Position numbers and translations under genes: made by a program | Assembly (NCBI GenBank): GCA_009731375.1 | Contig: BJOX01000328.1 | Location: 376,353 to 416,015, forward strand | Reading direction: 5' to 3' | DNA from: Paulinella micropora | Lineage: Eukaryota; Cercozoa; Imbricatea; Euglyphida | Length of the DNA stretch: 39,663 bases | Notes under the pieces: model-generated | Seen by the model: the letters and a program-made list of their open reading frames with translations, nothing else | What the model was told of the DNA's origin: nothing | The model's database searches: none | In this document: in pieces, positions 9,823-21,008 of the stretch | Position numbering within the stretch: position 1 is the stretch's first letter | How the letters are laid out: every line of letters begins with the position of its first letter

Positions 9823-10694
9823 TTTGAATGTTGCAATATGGCAAAGATGAGCGAGTATATTGGTCATTTCGGTCAGCAACCTGGGCATGTCGCTGTATCA
9901 GCAGGGCAAGCTGGCGGAGGCCGAGCCTCTGTACCGCAGGGCTCTGCAAGCGATGGAAAAAGCGCTGGAAGCTCAGCACCAGTCCACGTTGACTTTGGTT
10001 AACACGTTGCTTAAGCAGGGCAAGCTGGCAGAGGCCGAGGCTCTGTACCGCAGGGCTCTGCAAGGAGAAAAGGCGCTCGGGGTTGAGCACCCGAACACAT
10101 TGCATTCGGTCGGCAACCTGGCCAGCTTGCTGTATCAGCAGGGCAAGCTGGCGGAGACCGAGCCTCTGTACTGCAGGGCTCTGCAAGCGTTGGAAAAGAC
10201 GCTCGGAGCTGATTCAGTACGGAAAAGACGCTCGGAGTGTTGGAAAAGACGCTCGGAAAAGACGCTCTGTACAGGTTGACTTTGGTCAACAACCTGGGCA
10301 CGTTGCTGCTTCAGCACGGCAAGCTGGCGGAGGCCGAGGCTCTGTACCGCAGGGCTCTACAAGGACGAAAAAAGGCGCTCGGGGTTGAGCACCCGGACAC
10401 ATTGGGTTCGGTGTACAGACTGGCCGATTTGCTGGAGAAGTAGAGCAAGCTGGCGGAGGCTGAGGCTCTCTATCGCAGGGCTCTGCAAGCAAGCGAGAGG
10501 AAGCTTGGAGCTGAGCACCCGGACACATTGGCTTATGTCAAGAACCTGGCCAGGTTTCTGGCGCAGCAGGTCAAGGTGGCGTAGGCCGAGGCTCTGAAAC
10601 GCAGGGCTCAGGAAGGAGTCGTCCACGTGCAACTTGGCTTACCCGGAATATCTTCGATTGCGCAAGGACAAGCTAGGGCACACTTCGCCCTGCG

Positions 10695-10697
<3 letters not shown>

Positions 10698-10725
<28 letters not shown>

Positions 10726-10810
10726 CTTATTTATTTACTTATTTATTTTATATGATATAGTATGTATGTACGTATTATGTATATACTAGTATGTATGTAT
10801 GTATATGTAA
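10698..10810. repeat. AT/TTTA/GTAT low-complexity tail after the TPR pseudogene
   Basis: (AT)n from 10698, then TTTA-type and GTAT-type repeats. The likely C-terminal coding remnant (frame NLAYPEYLRLRKDKLG at about 10632-10680) ends immediately before it. Confidence 0.8.
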
Positions 10811-10890
10811 CTATTGCGTCGACCAGGAATGGTAGTAAGGATTGTTTCCCTATTATTATTATTATTATTATTATCATTATTATTATTATT

Positions 10891-11123
10891 TGGACACCGT
10901 GATAGCCCAGTGGTCAAGTTCTACCATCTGGGCCCTGTCGCCAGTTCGATTCCCGTCGGTGCCACCAGTATTTTCATTGAACATACCGGTCCGTCTGGAA
11001 GTGTTGGAACTGCCCTTGCGGGGGTGTCATTAGAGCCTANNNNNNNNNNTGTCGTCAATTCTTCGTACTCCCCTTGATGGAGGCGCATGTGCAGATTTGC
11101 ATCAGCCATTGACAGAGAAGCAC
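10891..11123 (+). mobile_element. tRNA-derived SINE, copy 1
   Basis: The head carries a Pol III A box (TAGCCCAGTGG, 10903-10913) and B box (GTTCGATTCC, 10944-10953) in a tRNA-like layout, with GGACACCG at the 5' end facing CGGTGCCA. A roughly 160-bp body follows, ending GACAGAGAAGCACT and then (ATT)n. The 5' side is also (ATT)n (10853-10890). Four related copies lie at 17917-18116, 18902-19169, 25112-25136 and 25357-25626, all on the minus strand. The 10-N gap at 11040-11049 falls inside. The tRNA of origin was not determined. Confidence 0.85.
11040..11049. other. Spurious 10-N gap inside SINE copy 1
   Basis: Other copies read continuously across this point (GAGCCTATCGTCAATTC when copy 2 is reverse complemented). 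The flanks here are GAGCCTA and TGTCGTCAATTC. The true gap is therefore about zero or negative in length; the ten Ns look like a placeholder. Confidence 0.8.
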
Positions 11124-11129
11124 TATTAT

Positions 11130-12253
11130 TATTATTATAATTTATATTATTATTGTTACCGGTATTATTATTATTATTATTGTTGTTGTTACCGGTACAA
11201 CAGTAAGCAAGGTTTGATAAATTTAAGAATTTGAAACAAAGAAGGAATGTAGAGACAAACTATATTCGTGCGATCTCGGATCTAGCACAATGGAGCAGCA
11301 CGGTGACGCCAGCCGACCGGCGGAGACTCGATATTAATATTAATAACTGACAATGATTTTTCTGAGCGTGATATCAGTATTACTGTAACCAATATTAATA
11401 TTAGTAATTAATAGTCATAACAATGTGACTTCACAGTGAGTCGTTTGATTTTTCCAAGTGAGACGGTTACTAATAATATTGTGATAATTCGTAGTCGATC
11501 GGTTGTGCGTAACGGACGTATTAATATTTAGGAATTCACGGTATACTGGACCATAACATTGGGTACTGAGCAGTTATTGACAGTGCCGGTTAACTCAGCT
11601 GCGCACTTTCTGCTAGTTTGCTGTCTGGCTAGTCAGTTCTGAGTCACTTGTCAGTTCTGCCTTAGCCTGGATTAAAGTGTCTGTGTCAGTGCAACTCTAT
11701 ATTTTGCCGGTTCGACTGTGCTAAAAGAAATTATATTCGCTATTTGCTTTACTCAACCAAATTCAATAACTTCAATCGCCAGTAACCCAATCCGCTTATA
11801 TAAATAAGGATCAACGATGATGGAAAATTGTGGGAGACTAGCGAAGCCCAAAAACAAGCATTGGCAAACACCAGCCAATTAAGTTCCCGTTCAAAGTTGT
11901 GCGGTATAACGATAATTTTGTTACCGAGACCAAATATCATCATGAGTCAAATTAATATAATAATTGTCTAATGACTTCAACTGTCACTAGTATTAATAGA
12001 ATGAGGAATACATAACGTAGAAGGGACTCCGTACTCTCCAAGCCAAGGATAACTGACAGCTGAGACCGGAACATCGGGTAATGCCATTATATTCCGGGTG
12101 GGCCGGCATAATATATTCCGACCTAAAAAGGGTAACGGAGCTTTTTAGTAATATTATCATTATCCGGTTAAGAGTGTTTTTAATATGAACAATCTCTTAG
12201 TGTGTCTGGATCGACACGGGGTATTTACCTATCTGCGCCTACATCTACAATAC
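11130..12253. other. AT-rich intergenic DNA, no gene recognised
   Basis: Mostly unique, AT-rich sequence with TATTAATATTAAT motifs near 11325-11345 and 11385-11405. The frame from 11817 (MMENCGRLAKPKNKHWQTPA) is interrupted by TAA. After a shift it could continue as KFPFKVVRYNDNFVTETKYH to about 11955. This might be a coding relic, but no family is recognised. Confidence 0.4.
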
Positions 12254-12683
12254 TATTGCTGTTGACATTCAAGACAACAACAAAAATTAGTTTTTCATTT
12301 TTGTGTCAGATTTTCATTTTTGTGACAGTTTTTCATTTTTGTGACAAAAATTCAAATTTTCAAATTTAACGGTAACATTTCGCGAAAATTTACGATATTT
12401 TGCGGACGAATATAGCCGTTAATTTGAAAAATTCAAATTTTCACCCAAAATCAAAATTCCAACCAAAACTGAAATTCCAACCAAAACAGAAAAATCAATT
12501 TTTTTTGTTGTCTTGAATGTCAACAGCAATAAGTTCTAACTGAGTCGCCAGGCGAACTGCAATGAAAGGTGAGGTAAGGTCAGTGAGTGATCGGTTTATA
12601 CTAATCAACGGTAGAGTATGAGCCGCTGGGATAATGATTTAAGTTCATCACAACAATACACCGGGCTATGCCGGCCCACCCGG
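12094..12683. repeat. 17-bp inverted repeat flanking MITE B
   Basis: CCGGGTGGGCCGGCATA at 12094-12110 is the exact reverse complement of 12667-12683. It is GC-rich against an AT-rich background and encloses MITE B. It may be an older foldback element into which MITE B inserted. Confidence 0.7.
12256..12529 (-). mobile_element. MITE copy B, same core as copy A, different arms
   Basis: Perfect 25-bp terminal inverted repeats (12256-12280 and 12505-12529, beginning TTGCTGTTGACATTCAAG) lie between TA dinucleotides at 12254-12255 and 12530-12531. The left arm contains three copies of a TTTTCATTTTTGTG unit, the right arm CCAACCAAAAC units. The reverse-complemented core has CGTCCGCAAAAT and GTTACCGTTAAATTTGAA, matching copy A. 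It carries no transposase. A Tc1/mariner-type assignment rests on the TA flanks only. Confidence 0.8.
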
Positions 12684-12685
12684 TG

Positions 12686-12694
12686 TATAAATAG
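12686..12694 (+). promoter_or_regulatory. TATA-box-like TATAAATAG
   Basis: A TATAAATAG follows a GC-rich segment. No downstream gene is visible before the gap at 12916, so this is only a possible promoter. Confidence 0.15.
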
Positions 12695-12915
12695 CAAAAG
12701 TGCTTGGGATAGGCTATAGGCAGCTGAAACTGAGGCTTGACATTGGGTAAGGGCTTTTAGACACATTAAATTGAAAACAGACATTGTGCAGTCGAAGAAT
12801 TGATGTAAGTTATTAATAATATATGTACATTATTATTAATATTACGGTAATAATAAGCATCCTTCTCATTCAAATGAGGAAGGGCAGTATACAGCCTTGC
12901 TGGCTGCCAACCCTA

Positions 12916-13427
12916 NNNNNNNNNNNNNNNNNNNNNNNNNNNNNNNNNNNNNNNNNNNNNNNNNNNNNNNNNNNNNNNNNNNNNNNNNNNNNNNNNNNNN
13001 NNNNNNNNNNNNNNNNNNNNNNNNNNNNNNNNNNNNNNNNNNNNNNNNNNNNNNNNNNNNNNNNNNNNNNNNNNNNNNNNNNNNNNNNNNNNNNNNNNNN
13101 NNNNNNNNNNNNNNNNNNNNNNNNNNNNNNNNNNNNNNNNNNNNNNNNNNNNNNNNNNNNNNNNNNNNNNNNNNNNNNNNNNNNNNNNNNNNNNNNNNNN
13201 NNNNNNNNNNNNNNNNNNNNNNNNNNNNNNNNNNNNNNNNNNNNNNNNNNNNNNNNNNNNNNNNNNNNNNNNNNNNNNNNNNNNNNNNNNNNNNNNNNNN
13301 NNNNNNNNNNNNNNNNNNNNNNNNNNNNNNNNNNNNNNNNNNNNNNNNNNNNNNNNNNNNNNNNNNNNNNNNNNNNNNNNNNNNNNNNNNNNNNNNNNNN
13401 NNNNNNNNNNNNNNNNNNNNNNNNNNN
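12916..13427. other. Assembly gap (512 N)
   Basis: Run of N. Open frames translated as X across it have no support. Confidence 1.
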
Positions 13428-13490
<63 letters not shown>

Positions 13491-13605
13491 CCTCAAGCTC
13501 CGGATGCCACATATCAAATCTGTATACAAAAACACATACACATACATACGCATACATATATATACATATATACATATATATACATAAACATACATGCATA
13601 CATGC

Positions 13606-13676
<71 letters not shown>

Positions 13677-13823
13677 ACAGAAGAATGATTCTTCGTCCAG
13701 CTCTCTTGTCTGCATCCTCATCCATGTCCCCGTGATGGGCCTCTAAACCTAGAGAGAGAGAGAGAGGGAGGGAGAGAGAGAGAGAGAGAGGGAGAGGGGG
13801 GGGAGGGGGGGGGGGAGGGAGGG
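13428..13823. repeat. AT, GA and G-rich simple repeats
   Basis: (AT)n at 13431-13470 and (GA)n at 13471-13490, then a short unique segment, TACATA repeats and (GA)n at 13612-13671. A unique 70-bp segment follows, then GA/GGGA and a G-rich run that ends at the next gap. Confidence 0.95.
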
Positions 13824-14282
13824 NNNNNNNNNNNNNNNNNNNNNNNNNNNNNNNNNNNNNNNNNNNNNNNNNNNNNNNNNNNNNNNNNNNNNNNNNNNNN
13901 NNNNNNNNNNNNNNNNNNNNNNNNNNNNNNNNNNNNNNNNNNNNNNNNNNNNNNNNNNNNNNNNNNNNNNNNNNNNNNNNNNNNNNNNNNNNNNNNNNNN
14001 NNNNNNNNNNNNNNNNNNNNNNNNNNNNNNNNNNNNNNNNNNNNNNNNNNNNNNNNNNNNNNNNNNNNNNNNNNNNNNNNNNNNNNNNNNNNNNNNNNNN
14101 NNNNNNNNNNNNNNNNNNNNNNNNNNNNNNNNNNNNNNNNNNNNNNNNNNNNNNNNNNNNNNNNNNNNNNNNNNNNNNNNNNNNNNNNNNNNNNNNNNNN
14201 NNNNNNNNNNNNNNNNNNNNNNNNNNNNNNNNNNNNNNNNNNNNNNNNNNNNNNNNNNNNNNNNNNNNNNNNNNNNNNNNNN
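13824..14282. other. Assembly gap (459 N)
   Basis: Begins directly after a G-rich run. Confidence 1.
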
Positions 14283-14406
14283 GGTTCACTTTACGGGAAG
14301 CCGAAAAAGGGACGAAACGATTTTTCTGGGAAATTGAACCACAGTCGGAGAAATTACCTAGGAAATTGCTGTTGCGTGGATCTGGATGGGGATGGGGATA
14401 GGTTCC

Positions 14407-14452
<46 letters not shown>

Positions 14453-14454
<2 letters not shown>

Positions 14455-14610
14455 TAACTCGCTGGCCTTTCCTTCGCGATCTTGGCGTCGTCTTTAGACT
14501 CGCTTATATATATATATATATATACTAACTCGCTGGCCCTTCCTTCGCGATCTTGGCGTTGTCTTTAGACTATATATATACATATATATATGTATATACA
14601 TATATATATG

Positions 14611-14683
<73 letters not shown>

Positions 14684-14726
14684 TCACTCGCTGGCCCTTC
14701 CTTCGATCTTGGCGTCGTCTTTAGAC

Positions 14727-14773
<47 letters not shown>

Positions 14774-14826
14774 ATACTCACTCGCTGGCCCTTCCTTCGC
14801 GATCTTGGCGTCATCTTTAGACTCGC
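14453..14826 (+). repeat. Cassette array 1: CTCGCTGGCC cassette + (AT)n, 4 copies
   Basis: A roughly 50-bp cassette (ACTCACTCGCTGGCCCTTCC ... TCTTTAGACTCGCT) occurs at about 14453, 14524, 14682 and 14776. The copies are separated by (AT)n or (ATGT)n runs of differing length. Cassettes differ by a few substitutions and one 5-base loss (third copy lacks CGCGA). Confidence 0.9.
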
Positions 14827-15292
14827 TTGTGGTCTGCTTGGACTGACAGAGCGCAGTGTCCCCGCTCTCCGGTGAGGGCTTCTAAAGGAGGTAGGGGAGA
14901 TGTAGGTAGGTAGGTAGGTAGGTAGGTAGGTAGGTAGGTATGTTTAGACTGGCTTGTGGACTGCTTGGACTGACAGAGCGCAGTGTCTCCGCTCTCCGGG
15001 GATTCTAAAGGATGGCAAGGTAGGTAGGTAGGTTAATAGGTAGGTAGGTAGGTAGGTTTAGACTCGCTTGTGGACTGCTTGGACTGGCAGAGCGCAGTGT
15101 CCCCGCTCTCCGGTGAGGGATTCTAAAGGATGGCAAGGTAGGGGAGATGTAGGTAGGTAGGTATGTTTAGACTCGCTTGTGGAGTGCTTGGACTGACAGA
15201 GCGCAGTGTCCCCGCTCTCCGGTGAGGGATTCTGAAGGATGGCAAGGTAGGGGAGATGTAGGTAGGTAGGTAGGTAGGTAGGTAGGTAGGTT
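14816..15292 (+). repeat. Cassette array 2: TTTAGACTCGCTTGTGG cassette + (TAGG)n, 4 copies
   Basis: A roughly 85-bp cassette containing GACAGAGCGCAGTGTC and CGCTCTCCGGTGAGGG occurs at about 14816, 14943, 15057 and 15165. Each copy is followed by (GGTA)n. The first cassette is continuous with the last one of cassette array 1: the two share TTTAGACTCGCTT. Confidence 0.9.
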
Positions 15293-15639
<347 letters not shown>

Positions 15640-15763
15640 TCTTTTCAGATTCCACACCTCATGTTCGAAACTAGATACACAAACACACATACATGTATAT
15701 ATATATATACATGTGTATCTTTTCAGATTCCACACCTCATGTTCGAAACTAGATACACACACA

Positions 15764-15862
<99 letters not shown>

Positions 15863-15939
15863 TTCAAGATTCCACACCTCATGTTCGAAACTAAATACAC
15901 ATACATATATTACATATATTACATACATATATATATATG

Positions 15940-15987
<48 letters not shown>

Positions 15988-16199
15988 GATTCCACACCTC
16001 ATGTTCGAAACTAAATACACATACATATATTACATATATTACATACATATATATATATATAATATATATATGTATATATATATGCATATATATAATATAC
16101 ATATATATATATATATATATGTGTGTGTATATATATATTAAGATTCCACACCTCATGTTCGAAACTAAATACACATGCATGTATTACATGTATTACAAA

Positions 16200-16200
<1 letters not shown>
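15640..16200 (+). repeat. Cassette array 3: GATTCCACACCTCATGTTCG cassette, 5 copies
   Basis: A 35-40-bp cassette (GATTCCACACCTCATGTTCG then AAACTARATACAC) occurs at about 15646, 15723, 15868, 15987 and 16141. CA and TA runs lie between copies. Copies 3-5 also share a TATTACATATATTACATAC extension. The first copy is preceded by CTTTTCAG, resembling a splice acceptor. Confidence 0.9.
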
Positions 16201-16345
<145 letters not shown>

Positions 16346-16409
16346 NNNNNNNNNNGCAAGATTATGCAATAAATGAACGACAAAAACTCTCGCAAAACTG
16401 AATGCACAA

Positions 16410-16591
16410 ACACATATACATACATATAGATATACATATACGTATACATATACATATACATATACAAGTACATATACATATACATGTACATGTACATGTA
16501 TATGTACATGTATATGTATATGTACATGTACATGTGCATGTGCATGTGCATGTGCATGTACATGTACATGTACATGTACATGTACATATAC

Positions 16592-16622
<31 letters not shown>

Positions 16623-16686
16623 TATATACATATACATATACATGTACATGTATATGTGCATGTGCATGTACATATACATGTACATG

Positions 16687-16757
<71 letters not shown>

Positions 16758-16925
16758 GTGCATGTGCATGTGCATGTGCATGTCCATATCCATATCCATA
16801 TCCATATCCATATCCATATCCATATCCATATCCATATCCATATCCATATCCATATCCATATCCATATCCATATCCATAGCCATAGCCACATCCATATCCA
16901 TATCCATATAAGCTTACATATACAT
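16410..16925 (+). repeat. TACATA / CATGTA / CATATC hexanucleotide arrays
   Basis: Hexamer-period repeats change from TACATA through CATGTA and CATGTG to a nearly pure (CATATC)n at about 16783-16890. Poly-YV, MY and HI frames come from these. Confidence 0.95.
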
Positions 16926-17007
16926 ATCCGCTGTATGCACTGAATGCAGTGGCAGAGGCAAAATTTTATAGAGATAGAATATACTTATCATTAAGACTTC
17001 CCATTCC

Positions 17008-17039
17008 ACCATCTCAACTCCAACTCACATACCGTAATC

Positions 17040-17116
<77 letters not shown>

Positions 17117-17183
17117 CTCTACGTACCTATCATCGAAGATGAGGCACTTTCCTTCTTCCCATTCCACCATCTCATCTCCCACA

Positions 17184-17252
<69 letters not shown>

Positions 17253-17430
17253 CGTCTACGGACCTATCGTCGAAGATGAGGCACTTTCCTTCTTCCCATC
17301 CCACTATCTCATCTCCCACACCATCTATCTATCTATCCCTCTACGTACCTATCGTCGAAGATGAGGCACTTTCCTTCTTCCCATTCCACCATCTCATCCC
17401 CCACACGCATACCGCAATCGTGAGTCTCCC

Positions 17431-17431
<1 letters not shown>
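17008..17431 (+). repeat. Cassette array 4: GAAGATGAGGCACTTTCCTT cassette + (TATC)n
   Basis: A cassette of about 65 bp (TCGAAGATGAGGCACTTTCC ... CACCATCTCATCTCCCACAC) occurs in full at about 17119, 17251 and 17339. A partial copy lies at about 17000-17036. Each copy is followed by TATC repeats except the last, which ends in ACGCATACCGCAATCGTG. Confidence 0.9.
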
Positions 17432-17477
<46 letters not shown>

Positions 17478-17819
17478 GAGAGAGAGAGAGAGGGAGGGAG
17501 GGAGGGAGAGAGAGAGAGGGAGAGAGAGAGAGAGAAGAAGAAGAAGAAGAAGTAGAGAAGAAGAAGAAGTAGAAGGAGGAGGAGGAGGAGGAGGAGGAGA
17601 AGAAGAAGAAGAAGAAGAAGAAGAAGAAGAAGAAGAAGAAGAAGAAGAAGGAGAAGGAGAAGAAGGAGAAGGAGAAGAAGAAGAAGAAGAAGAAGAAGAA
17701 GAAGAAGAAGAAGGAGGAGGAGGAGGAGGAGGAGGAGGAAGAGGAGGAAGAGGAGGAAAAGAAGAAGAAGAAGAAGAAGAAGAAGAAGGAGGAGGAGGAG
17801 GAGGAGGAGGAGGAGGAGA

Positions 17820-17851
<32 letters not shown>

Positions 17852-17866
17852 GTAATAGTAATAGTA

Positions 17867-17916
<50 letters not shown>
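17432..17916 (+). repeat. GA, GAA, GGA then AAT blocks leading into a SINE
   Basis: Ordered blocks: (GA)n 17438-17535, GAA/GGA mixtures 17535-17818, (AAT)n 17820-17916, then SINE copy 2. The purine tract is about 380 bp. Confidence 0.95.
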
Positions 17917-17917
<1 letters not shown>

Positions 17918-18115
17918 GTGCTTCTCTGTCAATGGCTGATGCAAATCTGCACATGCGCCTCCATCGTCTCACCCGTGAGGGGAGTACGAAGAATTGACGA
18001 TAGGCTCTAATGACACCCCCGCACGGGCAGTTCCAACACTTCCAGACGGACCGGTATGTTCAATGAAAATACTGGTGGCACCGACGGGAATCGAACTGGC
18101 GACAGGGCCCAGATG

Positions 18116-18116
<1 letters not shown>
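17917..18116 (-). mobile_element. SINE copy 2, head-truncated
   Basis: Minus-strand copy that matches copy 1 from its 3' end to CCATCTGGGCCC but lacks the first roughly 35-40 bp, including the A box. It is bounded by (AAT)n on both sides. The B box complement GGGAATCGAACTGG is intact. It lacks the internal 38-bp duplication seen in copies 3 and 4. Confidence 0.9.
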
Positions 18117-18147
<31 letters not shown>

Positions 18148-18179
18148 GGCTTCCTCAGACTATAGCATCTGAGGAAGCC

Positions 18180-18210
<31 letters not shown>
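18117..18210. repeat. 43-bp perfect stem hairpin with 8-base loop
   Basis: The left arm 18117-18159 ((AAT)n then AGGCTTCCTCAGA) is the exact reverse complement of 18168-18210. The loop is CTATAGCA. The unique 12-13 bp at the hairpin tip are in opposite orientations between (AAT)n and (ATT)n. Confidence 0.9.
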
Positions 18211-18215
<5 letters not shown>

Positions 18216-18251
<36 letters not shown>

Positions 18252-18853
18252 GAAGAAGAAGAAAGAGGAAGAAGAAAGGAGAAGAAGAAGAAGAAGAAGA
18301 AGAAGAAGACGAAGAAGAAGAAGAAGAAGGAGGAGGAGGAGGAGGAGAAGGAGTAGAAAAAGAAGAAGAGGAGGAGAAGGAGAAGAAAAAGAAGAAGAAG
18401 AGGAGAAGGAGAAGAAAAGAAGAAGAAGAGAAGACGAAGGAGAAGAAAAAGAAGAAGAAGAGAAGAAGGAGAAGAAAAAGAAGAAGAAGAAGAGGAGGAG
18501 AAGGAGAAGAAAAAAAAGAAGAGGAGGAGAAGGAGAAGAAAAAGAAGAAGAAGAGGAGAAGGAGAAGAAAAAGAAGAAGAGGAGGAGGAGGAGGAGAAGA
18601 AAAAGAAGAAGAAGAGGAGGAGTAGAAGAAAGAGGAAGAGGAGGTGTACAAGGAAGAAAAATTAATAATAATAATGATAATAATGATAGTAATATTAATA
18701 ATAATGATGATAATAATGATAGTAATATTAATAATAATAATGATAATAACGATAGATAATATTAATAATAATAATGATAATAATGATAGTAATATTAATA
18801 ATAATAATAATGATAATGATAATAATAATATTAATAATAATGATAATAATAAT

Positions 18854-18893
<40 letters not shown>

Positions 18894-18901
18894 GTAATAA
18901 T
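18216..18901 (+). repeat. AAT, GAA/GGA, then AAT blocks
   Basis: (AAT)n 18216-18251, a roughly 400-bp purine-only tract of GAA, GGA and AAAAG variants 18250-18650, then imperfect AAT/GATAATAAT repeats to 18901, where SINE copy 3 begins. Confidence 0.95.
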
Positions 18902-19168
18902 AGTGCTTCTCTGTCAATGGCTGATGCATTTCTGCACATGCGCCTCCATCGTCTCACCCGTGAGGGGAGTACGAAGAATTGACGATAAGCTCTAATGACA
19001 CCCCCGCAAGGGCAGTTCCAACACTTCCAGACGGGCCGGTATGTTCAATGAAAATACTGGTCCAGACGGATCGGTATGTTCAATGAAAATACTGGTGGCA
19101 CCGACGGGAATCGAACTGGCGACAGGGCCCAGATGGTAGAACTTGACCACTGGGCTATCACGGTGTCC

Positions 19169-19169
<1 letters not shown>
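18902..19169 (-). mobile_element. SINE copy 3, full length with internal duplication
   Basis: Full-length minus-strand copy ending GGGCTATCACGGTGTCCA (complement of the A-box head). A roughly 38-bp segment (CGGTATGTTCAATGAAAAT ... ACTGGTCC) is duplicated in tandem at about 19033-19095. The same duplication is present in copy 4 but absent in copies 1 and 2. Confidence 0.9.
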
Positions 19170-19217
<48 letters not shown>

Positions 19218-19311
19218 GAAGAAGAAGAAGAAGAAGAAGAAGAAGAAGAAGAAGAGGAAGAGGAAGAAGAAGAAGAAGAAGAAGAAAAAGAAGAAGAAGA
19301 AGAAGAAGAAG

Positions 19312-19343
<32 letters not shown>

Positions 19344-19472
19344 GAAGAAGAAGAAGAAGAAGAAGAAGAAGAAGAAGAAGAAGGAAGAAGAAGAAGGAAG
19401 GGGAGGAGGAGGAGGAGGGGGAGGAGCAGGAGCAGGAGGAGGAGGAGGGAGAAGAGAGAGAGAGAGAGAGAG
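19170..19472 (+). repeat. AAT, GAA, GGA, GA blocks
   Basis: Leaving the SINE head the order is (AAT)n to 19215, GAA to about 19380, GGA-rich to about 19450, then GA. This mirrors the order on the 5' side of copy 2. Confidence 0.95.
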
Positions 19473-20740
<1,268 letters not shown>

Positions 20741-20774
20741 TGGGGATCAATCTTACTACCCGACGCCTGTACAT

Positions 20775-20993
20775 GAGAAGAAGTTCCTTGTACTTAACCA
20801 CAATTCAGCAAGGACTTCAAACGTTTCGTTCTCAGCCGGTTCTGATCTTTTGCGGGCTTGTGTAGTGGCTCATTTGAAGGCTCTCATCAAGAGCTTTCTA
20901 ATGAGCCATAACACAGGCTATAGATGCAAATACTGACTGAGATCAAAGCGCTTGAAGTCATTGTTCGTTGTACTTAAAAAATAGGAACTTCTC
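20775..20993 (+). mobile_element. Foldback element F, copy 1
   Basis: A roughly 216-bp element whose halves are an imperfect palindrome. It begins GAGAAG-AAGTTCC (3-bp insertion) and ends GGAACTTCTC. The centre is AAGCTCTCATCAAGAGCTTT. It contains CTCAGCCGGTTCTGATC and, inverted, GATCTCAGTCAGTATTTGCA. Three other copies lie at 23176, 27471 and 28055, all on the same strand. It has no coding capacity and is MITE-like. Confidence 0.85.
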
Positions 20994-21008
20994 ATACATA
21001 TTAAGGTT

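Larger units (their letters stand above)
8792..10690 (+). pseudogene. Decayed FLSHAW-domain / TPR (kinesin-light-chain-type) protein gene
   Basis: An acceptor-like tract ends at 8791 (CCTGCACGACAG). The frame then reads MATYQRLETAGCLVAG, VVRDLVKPATADQKCSYAEL and TVFLSHAWKYTFKQV, recognisable as the N-terminal domain that precedes TPR arrays in many algal/protist proteins. It continues in a shifted frame as DIFTMNQHQT and RTVLILSPWSNPMPLIRSWC, then KASFEICISPTEAKEFEKA and KKAEALKKEDQEKILALV. TPR units of about 42 residues follow, with QGKLAEAEPLYRRALQ and LGVEHPDTL signatures. Breaks: frameshift at about 9084; TGA at 9312 where the family is expected to have Trp (from memory); one-base loss near 9442; TAA at 9509; TAG at about 9656; frameshift at about 10200-10265; TAG at 10441 and 10582. 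One TPR unit is inverted (9690-9822). TPRs bind partner proteins; the N-terminal domain's role is unknown. As it stands it cannot give a full protein. Assembly error could explain some breaks but not all. Confidence 0.85.

Noticed and set aside
9604-10632. Minus-strand frames rich in LGLRQLALLIQQ and RPPPACPA
   Set aside because: Mostly shadows of plus-strand TPR units. Only 9690-9822 gives a true TPR when read on the minus strand.
10891-10960. Functional tRNA gene
   Set aside because: A and B boxes are present, but the acceptor stem is imperfect and the sequence continues into a conserved body repeated several times, which is a SINE.
11540-12760. LTR retrotransposon suggested by ACATTGGGTA repeats, TATA box and GC-rich inverted repeat
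   Set aside because: No direct long terminal repeats, primer-binding site or pol-type frame could be found.
12823-14289. Frames of 250-460 residues mostly made of X
   Set aside because: They span assembly gaps; flanking residues are AT and GA repeat translations.
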